A stretch of DNA of 64,000 nucleotides from Xanthomonas arboricola pv. guizotiae. GTDB lineage: Bacteria > Pseudomonadota > Gammaproteobacteria > Xanthomonadales > Xanthomonadaceae. A program made the translations under genes and the position numbers. Of the stretch, positions 21,401-30,456 are shown one piece after another (the first letter of the stretch is position 1; each line of letters opens with the position of its first letter). The notes below the pieces were generated by a model. The model had not been told where the DNA came from and did not search any database. It worked only from the letters and a program-made list of their open reading frames with translations. Where the stretch lies: positions 16,505-80,504 of the forward strand of contig NZ_MDSK01000025.1 in the NCBI RefSeq assembly GCF_002940205.1, in the 5' to 3' direction.

Positions 21401-23464
21401 GCGCAGCAGCGCAACCTGGCGCCAATGCAGGCCGGCGGCCAGGATCAGACGGTTGAAGCCGTCGTTCTCGGCATCGCCATTCCAGATGCGCTCGAACGCT
21501 TCGCCAAAACCGGCATCGGCGTGCGCGGCATTGATCTTGCCGGCGGTGGTTTCGACTTCGAAATCCTGGATGTAGACCGGCGTTTCGCCCACCTGCAGCC
21601 GGTACGGCCGCTCGGAGATCACCCGCAGGCCCATGTTTTCCATCATCGGCATCGCATCGGACAACGGAATGTCGTCGAGCTGGCGATACAGCTTCAGGCG
21701 CAGGCCTTCGCCCGCATCCAGACGCACGCCGTCGTCGCGACGGATCTCCTGCAGGCTCAGATGCAGATCGTCGGGACCATCCAGCGAGGCCAGATGTTCG
21801 ACGTCCGCCACCGCCGATTCGATCGACGAATCCTCGATATAGCCGGCTGGCAATGCGCGGCCGAAGTTGGCTGCCATGCGCAGGCCATTGGCTTCGCCAT
21901 GCCGGGCGACCAATGCCTCGCGCAGCGCATCGCGCCAGTTGCGCAGCAGATGCGCCAGACGCGATTCGAGTTCGGTGGTGTTGAATTCCAGCGCCTCGCC
22001 ACTCTTGGGCCGCACGATCAGGTGCAGCTGCGCCAGCGGCGACTCGCCCAGCACCACGCTGGAGTCGATGTATTCGCCGTGCAGCGCATCCTTGAGCAAG
22101 GCTTCGATGCGCAGCCGCACATCGGTGTTGAAGCGCTCGCGCGGGATGTACACCAGCGCGGAAATGAAACGGCTGTATTTGTCGCGGCGCAGGAACATGC
22201 GGCTGCGCACGCGCTCCTGCAGGCCGAGGATGCCGATCGCGGTGCGATACAGCTCTTCCTCGTTGGACTGGAACAGCTCCTCGCGCGGCAGCGTCTCGAG
22301 GATGTGCCGCAACGCCTTGCCGCTGTGGCTGCTCGGGGTCAGCCCGGACTTGCTCATCACGTATTCGTGGCGCTGGCGCACCAGCGGGATTTCCCACGGG
22401 CGGCGGTTGTAGGCGCTGGAGGTGAACAGGCCCAGGAAGCGCTGCTCGCCGACGATGCGGCCCTTGGCATCGAATTCCAGGATGCCGATGTAATCCATGT
22501 AGCCGACCCGATGCACGCGCGAGCGCGCATTGGTCTTGGTCAGGATCAGCGCGTCCTTGAGCTTGGCCGAGGTGTTCAGGCCATGCGCCGCCAGCGTGGT
22601 CACCGGGCGCGCCGGCGAAGTGTCGCGGCCGCGCATCAGGCCCAGGCCGGTTTCTTCCACCGGCGCCAGCACGTCCTGGCCGTCCTGCTTCTCCACGCGG
22701 TATTCGCGGTAGCCGAAGAAGGTGAAATGGTCGGACGCGGCCCAACGCAGGAATTCCTGCGCCTCGTGGCGGCTGATGTCGTCCATCGGCAGGCGCCGGG
22801 TGGCCAGGTCGTCGGCCAGCATCACCATCTTTTCGCGCATCGACGCCCAGTCGTGCACGATCGCGCGCACTTCGCCCAGCACCTTGCGCACTGCCGCTTC
22901 CACCTTGGGCATTTCTTCCGGCGGCTGGCGGTCGATTTCCAGCACCATCAGCGACTCGCTCTTGCCCTCGCCCACCGCGGTCAGCTTGCCGGCCTTGTCG
23001 CGGGCGATGCGCAGCACCGGGTGGCCGAGCACGTGCACGCCGATGCCCAGGTCCGACAGCGTCATGCTCACCGAGTCCACCAGGAACGGCATGTCGTCGT
23101 TGACGATCTGCAGCAGCGTGTGCGGCGACTCGTAGCCGTGGCTCTTCAGGGTCGGGTTGAACACCCGCACATTGACCGTGCCGGCCTTGCGCGTGCGCGC
23201 AAACTCCAGCATGTCCGCCGCCAGGGCCGCCCATTGCTCGGCTGGGTGGTTGGGGAACTCGTCCTCTTCCATGCGCCGGTAGAAGTCCGCTGCGAACAAC
23301 TGCACCTCGGACTGCTTGGCGGCCGGATAGCGTTTGCGCAAGGCAGCAAACACCGGCTCCAGGGTGACCGCCTGCGGTTCGCTGGCAAGCACGGGGACTG
23401 CACGTTCGGCGACCGGTTTGACCGACGTCGTGGACGATTTCGAAGCGGCTTTCTTGGCTGTCAT
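18440..23464 (-). CDS. gdhB: NAD-specific glutamate dehydrogenase, large (L_180) type
   Basis: A 1,674-residue cytoplasmic enzyme of the 180-kDa class that oxidatively deaminates glutamate to 2-oxoglutarate and ammonium with NAD. The long N-terminal part carries ACT-like regulatory regions ([20 protein letters not shown] at about 125). The catalytic core has [20 protein letters not shown] and the substrate lysine K907 in [30 protein letters not shown] and the nucleotide-binding [15 protein letters not shown] follow. The helical C-terminal part is complete. The ATG at 23464 begins a Lys/Ala/Ser-rich leader; an open frame extends 83 codons upstream but has GC-rich non-protein character. It is a single gene, divergent from the tetR gene. 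Confidence 0.95.
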   Translation of the reverse strand: [1674 protein letters not shown]

Positions 23465-23725
23465 GAGAGCGCTGGGATGCTCGGTGGAAAACCTGAATTG
23501 TACCGGCGCCGGATGAAGACGCCTTGCTGCATAGCGCAAATTCCTGGCCCGGCGCCGGCCTCCGGCGCAGCGCAAAGCCCCTACCCGACTGTAATTCCTG
23601 CAGCGGCGCCGGATTGGCGCCTGCGCGGCCAGCCGCCGGACCGCCACAACCGGCAAAGTCCGGCCGCGCGCTTGGGCCACAAGGCGTTGTGCAGACAAAA
23701 CTGCGACCGTCAAGCCTGTTTAAAA

Positions 23726-23745
23726 ACTAAACTGGACGGTATAGT
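23726..23745. promoter_or_regulatory. Candidate operator for the TetR regulator
   Basis: An imperfect 20-bp inverted repeat ACTAAACTGGACGGTATAGT ends 8 bases before the tetR ATG, in an AT-richer stretch than its surroundings. TetR-family repressors of RND pumps usually bind such palindromes over their own promoter. No binding evidence is available from sequence alone. Confidence 0.5.
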
Positions 23746-23753
23746 CTACCGCC

Positions 23754-24413
23754 ATGACCCCCCGTTCCCACCGTGCTGCCCGGCGCTCGGACTGCGATCG
23801 CCGCATCCATGCGGCTGTGCATACGCTGCTTGCCGAGCGCGGCATGCGGCTGAGCATGGATGCGGTGGCCGAGCGCGCCGGCTGCTCCAAGCAGACGCTC
23901 TACAGTTATTACGGTTGTAAAGAAAACCTGCTGCGCGATGTGCTTCAGGACCATGTGCACCTGGCCACGGTGCCGCTGGGCACCGCCTCGGGCGAGTTGC
24001 GCGAGGATCTGCTGGCCTTCGCGCTGGCCCACCTTGACCGCCTGAACCGCCCGGATGTGCTACAGACCTGCCGGTTGGTGGAAGCCGAATCGCACCGGTT
24101 CCCCGATCAGTCGCAGCAGATCTTCCAGGACGGGGTCGTCGGCATGCAGCAGCGCCTGGCGCAGCGCTTCGAACAGGCGATGCAGGCCGGCCAGCTGCGC
24201 CATGACGATCCGCACTGTATGGCCGAACTGCTGTTGAGCATGATCGTCGGTCTGGATTTCGACCGGCAACGCTTTCAGGTACCCCACCGCGCCGGCCTTC
24301 CCGCCAGGCAGCAGTGGGCGCAATTCGCTGTCGACACCTTCCTGCGCGCATTTGCCGCGGTCGCTGCCACGCCTTCGCTGTCCCCGCTTTCCTTTCTCAC
24401 TTCAAGACCCTAA
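23754..24413 (+). CDS. TetR/AcrR family regulator of the adjacent RND pump
   Basis: A 219-residue repressor-type protein. Residues about 15-62 are a TetR helix-turn-helix (AVAERAGCSKQTLYSYYGCK). The C-terminal ligand domain follows, with LLLSMIVGLDFDRQRF near the end, resembling the AcrR C-terminal family. It is first in a co-directional trio, and the adaptor gene starts 14 bases downstream. It therefore probably represses its own operon until a pump substrate releases it. An imperfect palindrome lies just upstream of the start. Confidence 0.88.
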   Translation: MTPRSHRAARRSDCDRRIHAAVHTLLAERGMRLSMDAVAERAGCSKQTLYSYYGCKENLLRDVLQDHVHLATVPLGTASGELREDLLAFALAHLDRLNRPDVLQTCRLVEAESHRFPDQSQQIFQDGVVGMQQRLAQRFEQAMQAGQLRHDDPHCMAELLLSMIVGLDFDRQRFQVPHRAGLPARQQWAQFAVDTFLRAFAAVAATPSLSPLSFLTSRP

Positions 24414-24427
24414 CGGAGTTCCTCCTG

Positions 24428-25735
24428 ATGATCGCCCCGCTCCGCACATTCGGCCTGGCCTGTGCCATCACCCTGGCGCTGGCTGCCTGCAGCAAGCCCG
24501 AACAACAGCAGGCGCCGCCGCCGCCGGAAGTGTCGGTGCTGGAAATGAAGCCGCAGACCCTGCCGCTGGAACGCGACCTGGTCGGCCGGCTGTCGGCGTT
24601 CCGCTCGGCCGACGTGCGTGCGCGCGTGGACGGCGTGCTGCTCAAGCGCCTGTACACCGAAGGCACCGACGTCAAGGAAGGCCAGCCGCTGTTCGAGATC
24701 GACCCGGCGCCGCTGAAGGCCACGCTGCTGCAGGCGCAGGGCCAGCTGGCCGCCGCCGAAGCGACCTATGCCAATGCCAAGATCGCCGCGACGCGTGCGC
24801 GCAGCCTGGCGCCGCAGCAATATGTCTCGCGCGCCGATATCGACACCGCCGAAGCCAACGAGCGGTCGTCCGGTGCGAGCGTGCAGCAGGCGCGCGGCGC
24901 GGTCGAGTCCGCCCGCATCCAGCTCGGTTTCGCCAGCGTCACCTCGCCGATCACCGGACGCGCCGGCATCCAGCGCGTGACCGAAGGTGCGCTGGTGGGC
25001 GCCGGTGAGGCGACCCTGCTGACCACGGTCGACCAGGTCGACCCGCTGTACGTGAACTTTGCGATGAGCAGCGAAGAACTGGCCGCCCTGCGCCAGGCCC
25101 AGAGTAGCGGCAACGTGCAGCTCAGCGGCGATGGCAAGTCCACCATCAACGTGGAACTGGGCAACGGCACGCAGTACCAGCACCCCGGCACCCTGGACGT
25201 GTCGGCGGTGACGGTGGACCCGAGCACCGGCGCGGTGTCGCTGCGCGCGACCCTGCCCAACCCCGAACAAGCCCTGCTGCCGGGCGCGTTCGTGACCTTC
25301 AAGGCCAGCCTGGGCCAGCGCAACAACGCCTACCTGCTGCCGCAGCAGGCCGTGCAGCGCGATGCCACCAGCGCCTACGCGCTGGTGCTGGGCAAGGACG
25401 GCAAGGTGGCGCGCAAGAACCTCACCGTCGATGGCCAGCAGAAGGGCCAGTGGATCGTCACCGCGGGCATGACCCCGGGCGACCAGGTGATCGTCGACGG
25501 CGTGCAGAAGGCCAAGGAAGGCCAGCCGGCCAAGGGCGTGCCGTGGGATCCGAACAAGCCGGCGCAAGGCGGCCAGCCGGGCGCACCGGGCGCGGCTCCC
25601 GCCGCCGCCCAGGGCGGCGGCGCGCAGGCCGCACCGGCAGCCGACACCGCCGATGCAGCGGCACCGGCCGCGCAGGAACAGTCCAAGCCGGACGCTGCGG
25701 CGCAGCCGGCCGACTCCCAGTCCAAGCAGCAGTAA
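24428..25735 (+). CDS. RND efflux pump periplasmic adaptor lipoprotein (AcrA/MexA/SmeD type)
   Basis: A 435-residue membrane-fusion protein that links the inner-membrane pump to an outer-membrane channel. The N-terminus MIAPLRTFGLACAITLALAAC is a lipoprotein signal with C21 as the acylated residue. The lipoyl half-motifs flank a coiled-coil hairpin (residues about 60-200, AEATYANAKIAATRARSLAP), and the beta-barrel and membrane-proximal parts follow. The last ~70 residues are an unusual Ala/Gly/Pro/Gln-rich tail (GAAPAAAQGGGAQAAPAADT). The ATG at 24428 follows CGGAGTTCCTCCTG. It is followed 12 bases later by the pump gene. Confidence 0.93.
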   Translation: MIAPLRTFGLACAITLALAACSKPEQQQAPPPPEVSVLEMKPQTLPLERDLVGRLSAFRSADVRARVDGVLLKRLYTEGTDVKEGQPLFEIDPAPLKATLLQAQGQLAAAEATYANAKIAATRARSLAPQQYVSRADIDTAEANERSSGASVQQARGAVESARIQLGFASVTSPITGRAGIQRVTEGALVGAGEATLLTTVDQVDPLYVNFAMSSEELAALRQAQSSGNVQLSGDGKSTINVELGNGTQYQHPGTLDVSAVTVDPSTGAVSLRATLPNPEQALLPGAFVTFKASLGQRNNAYLLPQQAVQRDATSAYALVLGKDGKVARKNLTVDGQQKGQWIVTAGMTPGDQVIVDGVQKAKEGQPAKGVPWDPNKPAQGGQPGAPGAAPAAAQGGGAQAAPAADTADAAAPAAQEQSKPDAAAQPADSQSKQQ

Positions 25736-25747
25736 CGGAACCCGGAC

Positions 25748-28700
25748 ATGCCTAAGTTTTTCATCGAACACCCTGTCTTTGCCTGGGTGGTGGCGATCCT
25801 GATCTCGCTTGCGGGCGTGATCTCGATCCTGAATCTGGGTATCGAGTCGTACCCGACGATCGCCCCGCCGCAGGTCACCGTGACCGCCAACTTCCCCGGC
25901 GCCAGCGCCGATACCACCGAAAAAGCGGTGACCCAGGTCATCGAGCAGCAGCTCACCGGTATCGACCATCTGCTGTACTTCAACTCGTCCTCGGCCGCCA
26001 ACGGCCGCGTGACCATCACGCTGACCTTCGAAACCGGCACCGACGCGGATATCGCGCAGGTGCAGGTGCAGAACAAGGTGTCGCTGGCCACGCCGCGCCT
26101 GCCCTCGGAAGTGACCCAGCAGGGCGTGGTGGTGGCCAAGGCCAACGCCGGCTTCCTGATGGTGGCCGCGTTGCGCTCGGACAACCCGTCGATCGACCGC
26201 GACGCGCTCAACGACATCGTCGGTTCGCGCGTGCTCGAACAGATCTCGCGCGTGCCCGGCGTGGGCAGCACCAACCAGTTCGGCGCCGAGTACGCGATGA
26301 ACATCTGGTTGAACCCGGAGAAGCTGCAGGGCTACAACCTGTCGGCGACCCAGGTGCTGACCGCCGTGCGTAACCAGAACGTGCAGTTCGCCGCCGGTTC
26401 GGTGGGCGCCGACCCGACCCCGGAAGGCATCAGCTTCACCGCCACGGTGTCGGCGGAAGGCCGCTTCAGCTCGCCCGAGCAGTTCGAAAACATCATCCTG
26501 CGTACCGACAACAACGGCGCCACGGTGCGCTTGAAGGATGTCGCACGGGTCACCGTGGGGCCGAGCACCTACGGCTTCGACACCCAATACAACGGCAAGC
26601 CCACCGGCGCCTTCGGCATCCAGCTATTGCCGGGCGCCAATGCGTTGAACGTGTCCGAGGCGGTCGGTGCCAAGCTCGACGAACTGCAGCCGACCTTCCC
26701 GCAGGGCGTGACCTGGTTTGCGCCGTACGAATCGACCACTTTCGTGCGCATCTCCATCGAGGAAGTGATCCACACGCTGGTGGAAGCCATCGTGCTGGTG
26801 TTCCTGGTGATGCTGCTGTTCCTGCAGAACTTCCGCGCCACCGTGATTCCCACGCTGGTGATTCCGGTCGCACTGCTGGGCACGTTCTTCGGCATGTACA
26901 TGATCGGCTTCACCATCAACCAGCTGACGCTGTTTGCGATGGTGCTGGCGATCGGCATCGTGGTCGACGATGCGATCGTGGTGATCGAGAACGTCGAACG
27001 CATCATGAGCGAAGAGCATCTGGAGCCGAAGGCGGCCACCCAGAAGGCGATGACCCAGATCACCGGTGCGGTGGTGGCCATCACCGTGGTGCTGGCGGCG
27101 GTGTTCATCCCCTCCTCGCTGCAACCGGGCGCTTCGGGCGCGATCTACAAGCAGTTCGCGTTGACCATCGCCATGTCGATGGGGTTCTCCGCGTTCCTGG
27201 CGCTGAGCTTCACCCCGGCGCTGTGCGGCGCGTTCCTCAAGTCGACCCATTCGACCAAGAAGAACTGGGTCTACCGCACCTTCGACAAGTACTACGACAA
27301 GCTGGCGCATCGCTATGTCGGCGTGGTGAGCCACACCCTCAAGCGCTCGCCGCCGTGGATGATCGTGTTCGTGGTGCTGGTGGTGCTGTGCGGCTTCCTG
27401 TTCACCCGCATGCCGGGCAGCTTCCTGCCGGAAGAAGACCAGGGCTTTGCGTTGGCGATCGTGCAGTTGCCGCCGGGCGCGACCAAGATCCGTACCAACG
27501 AAGCGTTCGCGCAGATGCGTGCGGTGCTGGAGAAGCAGCCGGCCGTGGAAGGCATGCTGCAGATCGCCGGCTTCAGCTTCCTGGGCTCGGGCGAAAACGT
27601 CGGCATGGGCTTCATCCGGCTCAAGCCGTGGGAAGAGCGCGATGTGACCGCAGATGAGCTGATCAAGCAACTCAACGGCGCCTTCTACGGCATCAAGGGC
27701 GCGCAGATCTTCGTGGTCAACCTGCCCACCGTGCAGGGCCTTGGCCAGTTCGGCGGCTTCGACATGTGGCTGCAGGACCGCTCCGGCGCAGGCCAGCAAG
27801 CCCTGACCCAGGCGCGCAACATCGTGCTGGGCAAGGCGGCGGAAAGGCAGGACACCATGGTGGGCGTGCGCCCGAACGGGCTGGAAGACGCGCCGCAGCT
27901 GCAGCTGCACGTGGACCGCGTGCAGGCGCAGTCGATGGGCCTGGACGTCAGCGACGTCTACAGCTCGATCCAGCTGATGCTCGCGCCTGTCTACATCAAC
28001 GACTACTTTTCCGAAGGCCGCATCAAACGCGTCAACATCCGTGCCGACGACCAGTTCCGTACCGGCCCCGAGTCGCTGCGCAGCTTCTTCAGCCCCAGCG
28101 CCACGGCCACCGGTGCCGATGGTCAGCCGGGGATGATTCCGCTGAGCAATGTGGTCAAGGCCGACTGGACCTACGCCTCGCCGGCACTGAACCGCTACAA
28201 CGGCTATTCGGCGGTGAATATCGTCGGCAACCCGGCTCCGGGCGGCAGCTCCGGCCAGGCGATGACCGCGATGGAGGAGATCGTCAACAACGACCTGCCG
28301 CCGGGCTTCGGGTTTGACTGGAGCGGCATGTCGTACCAGGAAATCATTGCCGGTAATGCGGCCACGCTGCTGCTGGCGTTGTCGGTCGTGGTGGTGTTCC
28401 TGTGCCTGGCCGCCCTCTACGAGAGCTGGTCGATTCCGGTGGCGGTGCTGATGGTGGTGCCGATTGGCGTGCTGGGCGCGATCACCTTCTCGATGCTGCG
28501 CGGCCTGCCGAACGATCTGTACTTCAAGATCGGCATGATCACGGTGATCGGCCTGGCGGCCAAGAACGCGATCCTGATCGTGGAGTTCGCGGTGGAGCAG
28601 CGTGCGGCGGGCAAGACGCTGCGCGAGGCGACGCTGGAAGCGGCGCATCTGCGCTTCCGCCCGATCCTGATGACCTCGTTCGCCTTCATCCTGGGCGTGC

Positions 28701-28918
28701 TGCCGCTGGCCATCTCCACCGGTGCCGGCGCCAACTCGCGTCACTCCATCGGTACCGGCGTGATCGGCGGCATGGTGTTCGCCACCGTGCTCGGCGTGAT
28801 CTTCATCCCGCTGTTCTTCGTGGTGGTGCGCCGCATGCTGGGCGACAAGCTGGACGAACAGTCCAAGGAATACCTGGTCGCACAGAACGACTCGGGGACG
28901 CATCGTCCGGATCGCTGA
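25748..28918 (+). CDS. RND multidrug efflux permease (AcrB/MexB/SmeE type, HAE1)
   Basis: A 1,056-residue inner-membrane proton-driven pump. The N-terminus (MPKFFIEHPVFAWVVAILIS) is typical of HAE1 permeases. TM4 carries the proton-relay aspartates in AIGIVVDDAIVVIENVER, and TM10 carries the relay lysine in GLAAKNAILIVEFA. Two large periplasmic loops have the usual pore and docking spacing. The length matches the family (1,030-1,060). It is the last gene of the tetR-adaptor-pump operon and is followed by a strong terminator. No outer-membrane factor gene is next to it, so it presumably uses a TolC-like protein encoded elsewhere. Confidence 0.96.
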   Translation: MPKFFIEHPVFAWVVAILISLAGVISILNLGIESYPTIAPPQVTVTANFPGASADTTEKAVTQVIEQQLTGIDHLLYFNSSSAANGRVTITLTFETGTDADIAQVQVQNKVSLATPRLPSEVTQQGVVVAKANAGFLMVAALRSDNPSIDRDALNDIVGSRVLEQISRVPGVGSTNQFGAEYAMNIWLNPEKLQGYNLSATQVLTAVRNQNVQFAAGSVGADPTPEGISFTATVSAEGRFSSPEQFENIILRTDNNGATVRLKDVARVTVGPSTYGFDTQYNGKPTGAFGIQLLPGANALNVSEAVGAKLDELQPTFPQGVTWFAPYESTTFVRISIEEVIHTLVEAIVLVFLVMLLFLQNFRATVIPTLVIPVALLGTFFGMYMIGFTINQLTLFAMVLAIGIVVDDAIVVIENVERIMSEEHLEPKAATQKAMTQITGAVVAITVVLAAVFIPSSLQPGASGAIYKQFALTIAMSMGFSAFLALSFTPALCGAFLKSTHSTKKNWVYRTFDKYYDKLAHRYVGVVSHTLKRSPPWMIVFVVLVVLCGFLFTRMPGSFLPEEDQGFALAIVQLPPGATKIRTNEAFAQMRAVLEKQPAVEGMLQIAGFSFLGSGENVGMGFIRLKPWEERDVTADELIKQLNGAFYGIKGAQIFVVNLPTVQGLGQFGGFDMWLQDRSGAGQQALTQARNIVLGKAAERQDTMVGVRPNGLEDAPQLQLHVDRVQAQSMGLDVSDVYSSIQLMLAPVYINDYFSEGRIKRVNIRADDQFRTGPESLRSFFSPSATATGADGQPGMIPLSNVVKADWTYASPALNRYNGYSAVNIVGNPAPGGSSGQAMTAMEEIVNNDLPPGFGFDWSGMSYQEIIAGNAATLLLALSVVVVFLCLAALYESWSIPVAVLMVVPIGVLGAITFSMLRGLPNDLYFKIGMITVIGLAAKNAILIVEFAVEQRAAGKTLREATLEAAHLRFRPILMTSFAFILGVLPLAISTGAGANSRHSIGTGVIGGMVFATVLGVIFIPLFFVVVRRMLGDKLDEQSKEYLVAQNDSGTHRPDR

Positions 28919-28942
28919 TCCCGGACATGGCGCAGAACGAAG

Positions 28943-28970
28943 AGCCCCGGCAGTGCCGGGGCTTTTTTTT
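28943..28970 (+). terminator. Rho-independent terminator of the RND operon
   Basis: A 9-bp GC-rich stem AGCCCCGGC / GCCGGGGCT with a 3-base loop is followed by eight T, 25 bases after the pump stop codon. Confidence 0.92.
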
Positions 28971-28994
28971 GGGCGGCGCTCCCGTGATGCCCCG

Positions 28995-29343
28995 TGGCGG
29001 GGATGGGCGCGACGGGCCTTGCCGGTAACGCCCGTCGCGCCCAAGGGCGCTCCTACGGGGTAGCGGGGATTGGTGACACGGGGTGATTGGGCAAGACCGC
29101 ATAGCGTGATTTGCGACAAACGCCCCCGCCGTCGTAGGAGCGCACCCGGGCGCGACGGGCCTTGCCGGTAACGCCCATCGCGCCCAAGGGCGCTCCTACG
29201 GGGTAGCGGGGATTGGTGACATGGGGGTGATTGGGCAAGACCGCATAGCGCGATCTACAACAAACGCCCCCGCCGTCGTAGGAGCGCACCCGGGCGCGAC
29301 GGGCCTTGCCGGTAACGCCCGTCGCGCCCGGGTGCGCTCCTAC
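28995..29343. repeat. Second array of GTAG-type REP palindromes (three units)
   Basis: Two intact palindromes (29134-29199 and 29278-29343) begin GTAGGAGCGCACCCGGGCGC and end GCGCTCCTAC. A third unit to the left ends at 29056 and has a degraded left arm. The unit ends are 143 and 144 bp apart, because a spacer containing GGTAGCGGGGATTGGTGACA is repeated too. The hairpin class is the same as at 3344-3710, but the spacer is different, so the two arrays expanded independently. This array lies between the convergent ends of the RND operon and fruR. Confidence 0.88.
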
Positions 29344-29357
29344 GATATGGCGGGCGG

Positions 29358-30347
29358 CTAGGTGCGCGGGCGTGCGCCGGTGGAGCCGCGGACCACGCAG
29401 CGGCCGGTCATCACCATGCGGCGGATCGGCAGCTGCGGATTGCTCAAGCGTTCCAGCAGCAGCGACATCGCCGCGCGGCCCATGTCCTCGACCGGCTGCT
29501 CGACCACGGTAATGCCCGGCTCGACCAGATCGGTCCAGCGCTCGTTGTCGAAACCGGCCAGGGCCAGGTCGTCGGGCAGGCGCAGACCAGCGGTGCGGGC
29601 GGCCTTGAGCGCGCCCATCAACAGCAGGCTGTTGCTGGTGACGATGGCGTCGGGCCGGTCCGCGCTGGCCAGCCATTGGCCGACTTCGGCGATCGCCGCT
29701 TCGGCGGTGGGCGCCACTTCACGATAGGCAGGCGCCAGCCCTGGCGCCGCCATCGCGGCCAGATAGCCTTTGCGGCGCTCGGTCGCGGTGGTGCTGGTGC
29801 CGAACAGCCCGCCGATGCGCCGATACCCCTGCTCCTGCAGATGCGCCACCAGTTCGCCCATGGCTGCGGCGTTGTCCAGCACCACGCTGTCGTAGCGGCT
29901 GCCGGGGCCGGCGCGGTCCACCAGCACGGTCGGGTAGTCCAGCACCAGCTCATGCATGCGCCCGACCGTGCTGCGGGTCGGCGCGAAGATCAGCCCGGTG
30001 ATGCGCTCTTCCTGCATCAATTGCAGGTACAGCGCCTCGCGCTCGGGGTCTTCGTCGGTATTGCACAGGGTCACGCGCATGCCGGCGCGATAGGCCACTT
30101 CCTCCACCGCGCGGATCAGCGCGGTGAAGTACGGGTTGCGGATGTCGGCGACGATCACTCCCAGGATGCCGGACTGCTGGGACCGCAGGCGGCGCGCCAT
30201 CAGGTTGGGCCGGTAGCCGGTCTGGCGTACTGCCGCCTCGACCTTGGCCCGCACCTCCTCGCTGACCGGGCCGGTGCCCAGCGCACGCGAGACCGTCGAT
30301 TTGGACACCCCGGCCACACGGGCCACGTCATTGATGCTGATGCTCAC
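29358..30347 (-). CDS. fruR: FruR, LacI-family regulator of the fructose operon
   Basis: A 329-residue transcription factor. Residues about 4-24 are the LacI helix-turn-helix (INDVARVAGVSKSTVSRAL), the hinge follows with NLMARRLRSQQSGILGVIV, and residues about 60-329 form the periplasmic-binding-protein-like effector domain. In related bacteria the ligand is fructose 1-phosphate. The start is the GTG at 30347, which aligns with the family N-terminus; the frame is open far upstream but only as antisense to fruB. It is divergent from fruBKA. A GGGACCGTTCCC site ends two bases before its start codon, suggesting autoregulation. Confidence 0.92.
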   Translation of the reverse strand: MSISINDVARVAGVSKSTVSRALGTGPVSEEVRAKVEAAVRQTGYRPNLMARRLRSQQSGILGVIVADIRNPYFTALIRAVEEVAYRAGMRVTLCNTDEDPEREALYLQLMQEERITGLIFAPTRSTVGRMHELVLDYPTVLVDRAGPGSRYDSVVLDNAAAMGELVAHLQEQGYRRIGGLFGTSTTATERRKGYLAAMAAPGLAPAYREVAPTAEAAIAEVGQWLASADRPDAIVTSNSLLLMGALKAARTAGLRLPDDLALAGFDNERWTDLVEPGITVVEQPVEDMGRAAMSLLLERLSNPQLPIRRMVMTGRCVVRGSTGARPRT

Positions 30348-30348
30348 T

Positions 30349-30360
30349 GGGACCGTTCCC
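30349..30360. promoter_or_regulatory. Candidate FruR operator at the fruR start
   Basis: GGGACCGTTCCC differs at one base from the core GGGAACGTTCCC of the palindrome in front of fruB. Binding here would block initiation of fruR itself. Confidence 0.55.
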
Positions 30361-30456
30361 GCTCCATTTGCGCGCCTACTGCCAGGCGTCCTGTTCCGTC
30401 CGAATGCTAACCCGAAAGCACTACGGCGTTTTTGTGCAGTGCACATTGACGCCAGG

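Noticed and set aside
20240..23920. A 1,226-codon plus-strand frame opposite gdhB
   Set aside because: Its composition (His/Gln/Arg-rich) is that of an antisense shadow, while the minus strand encodes a complete, recognised enzyme.
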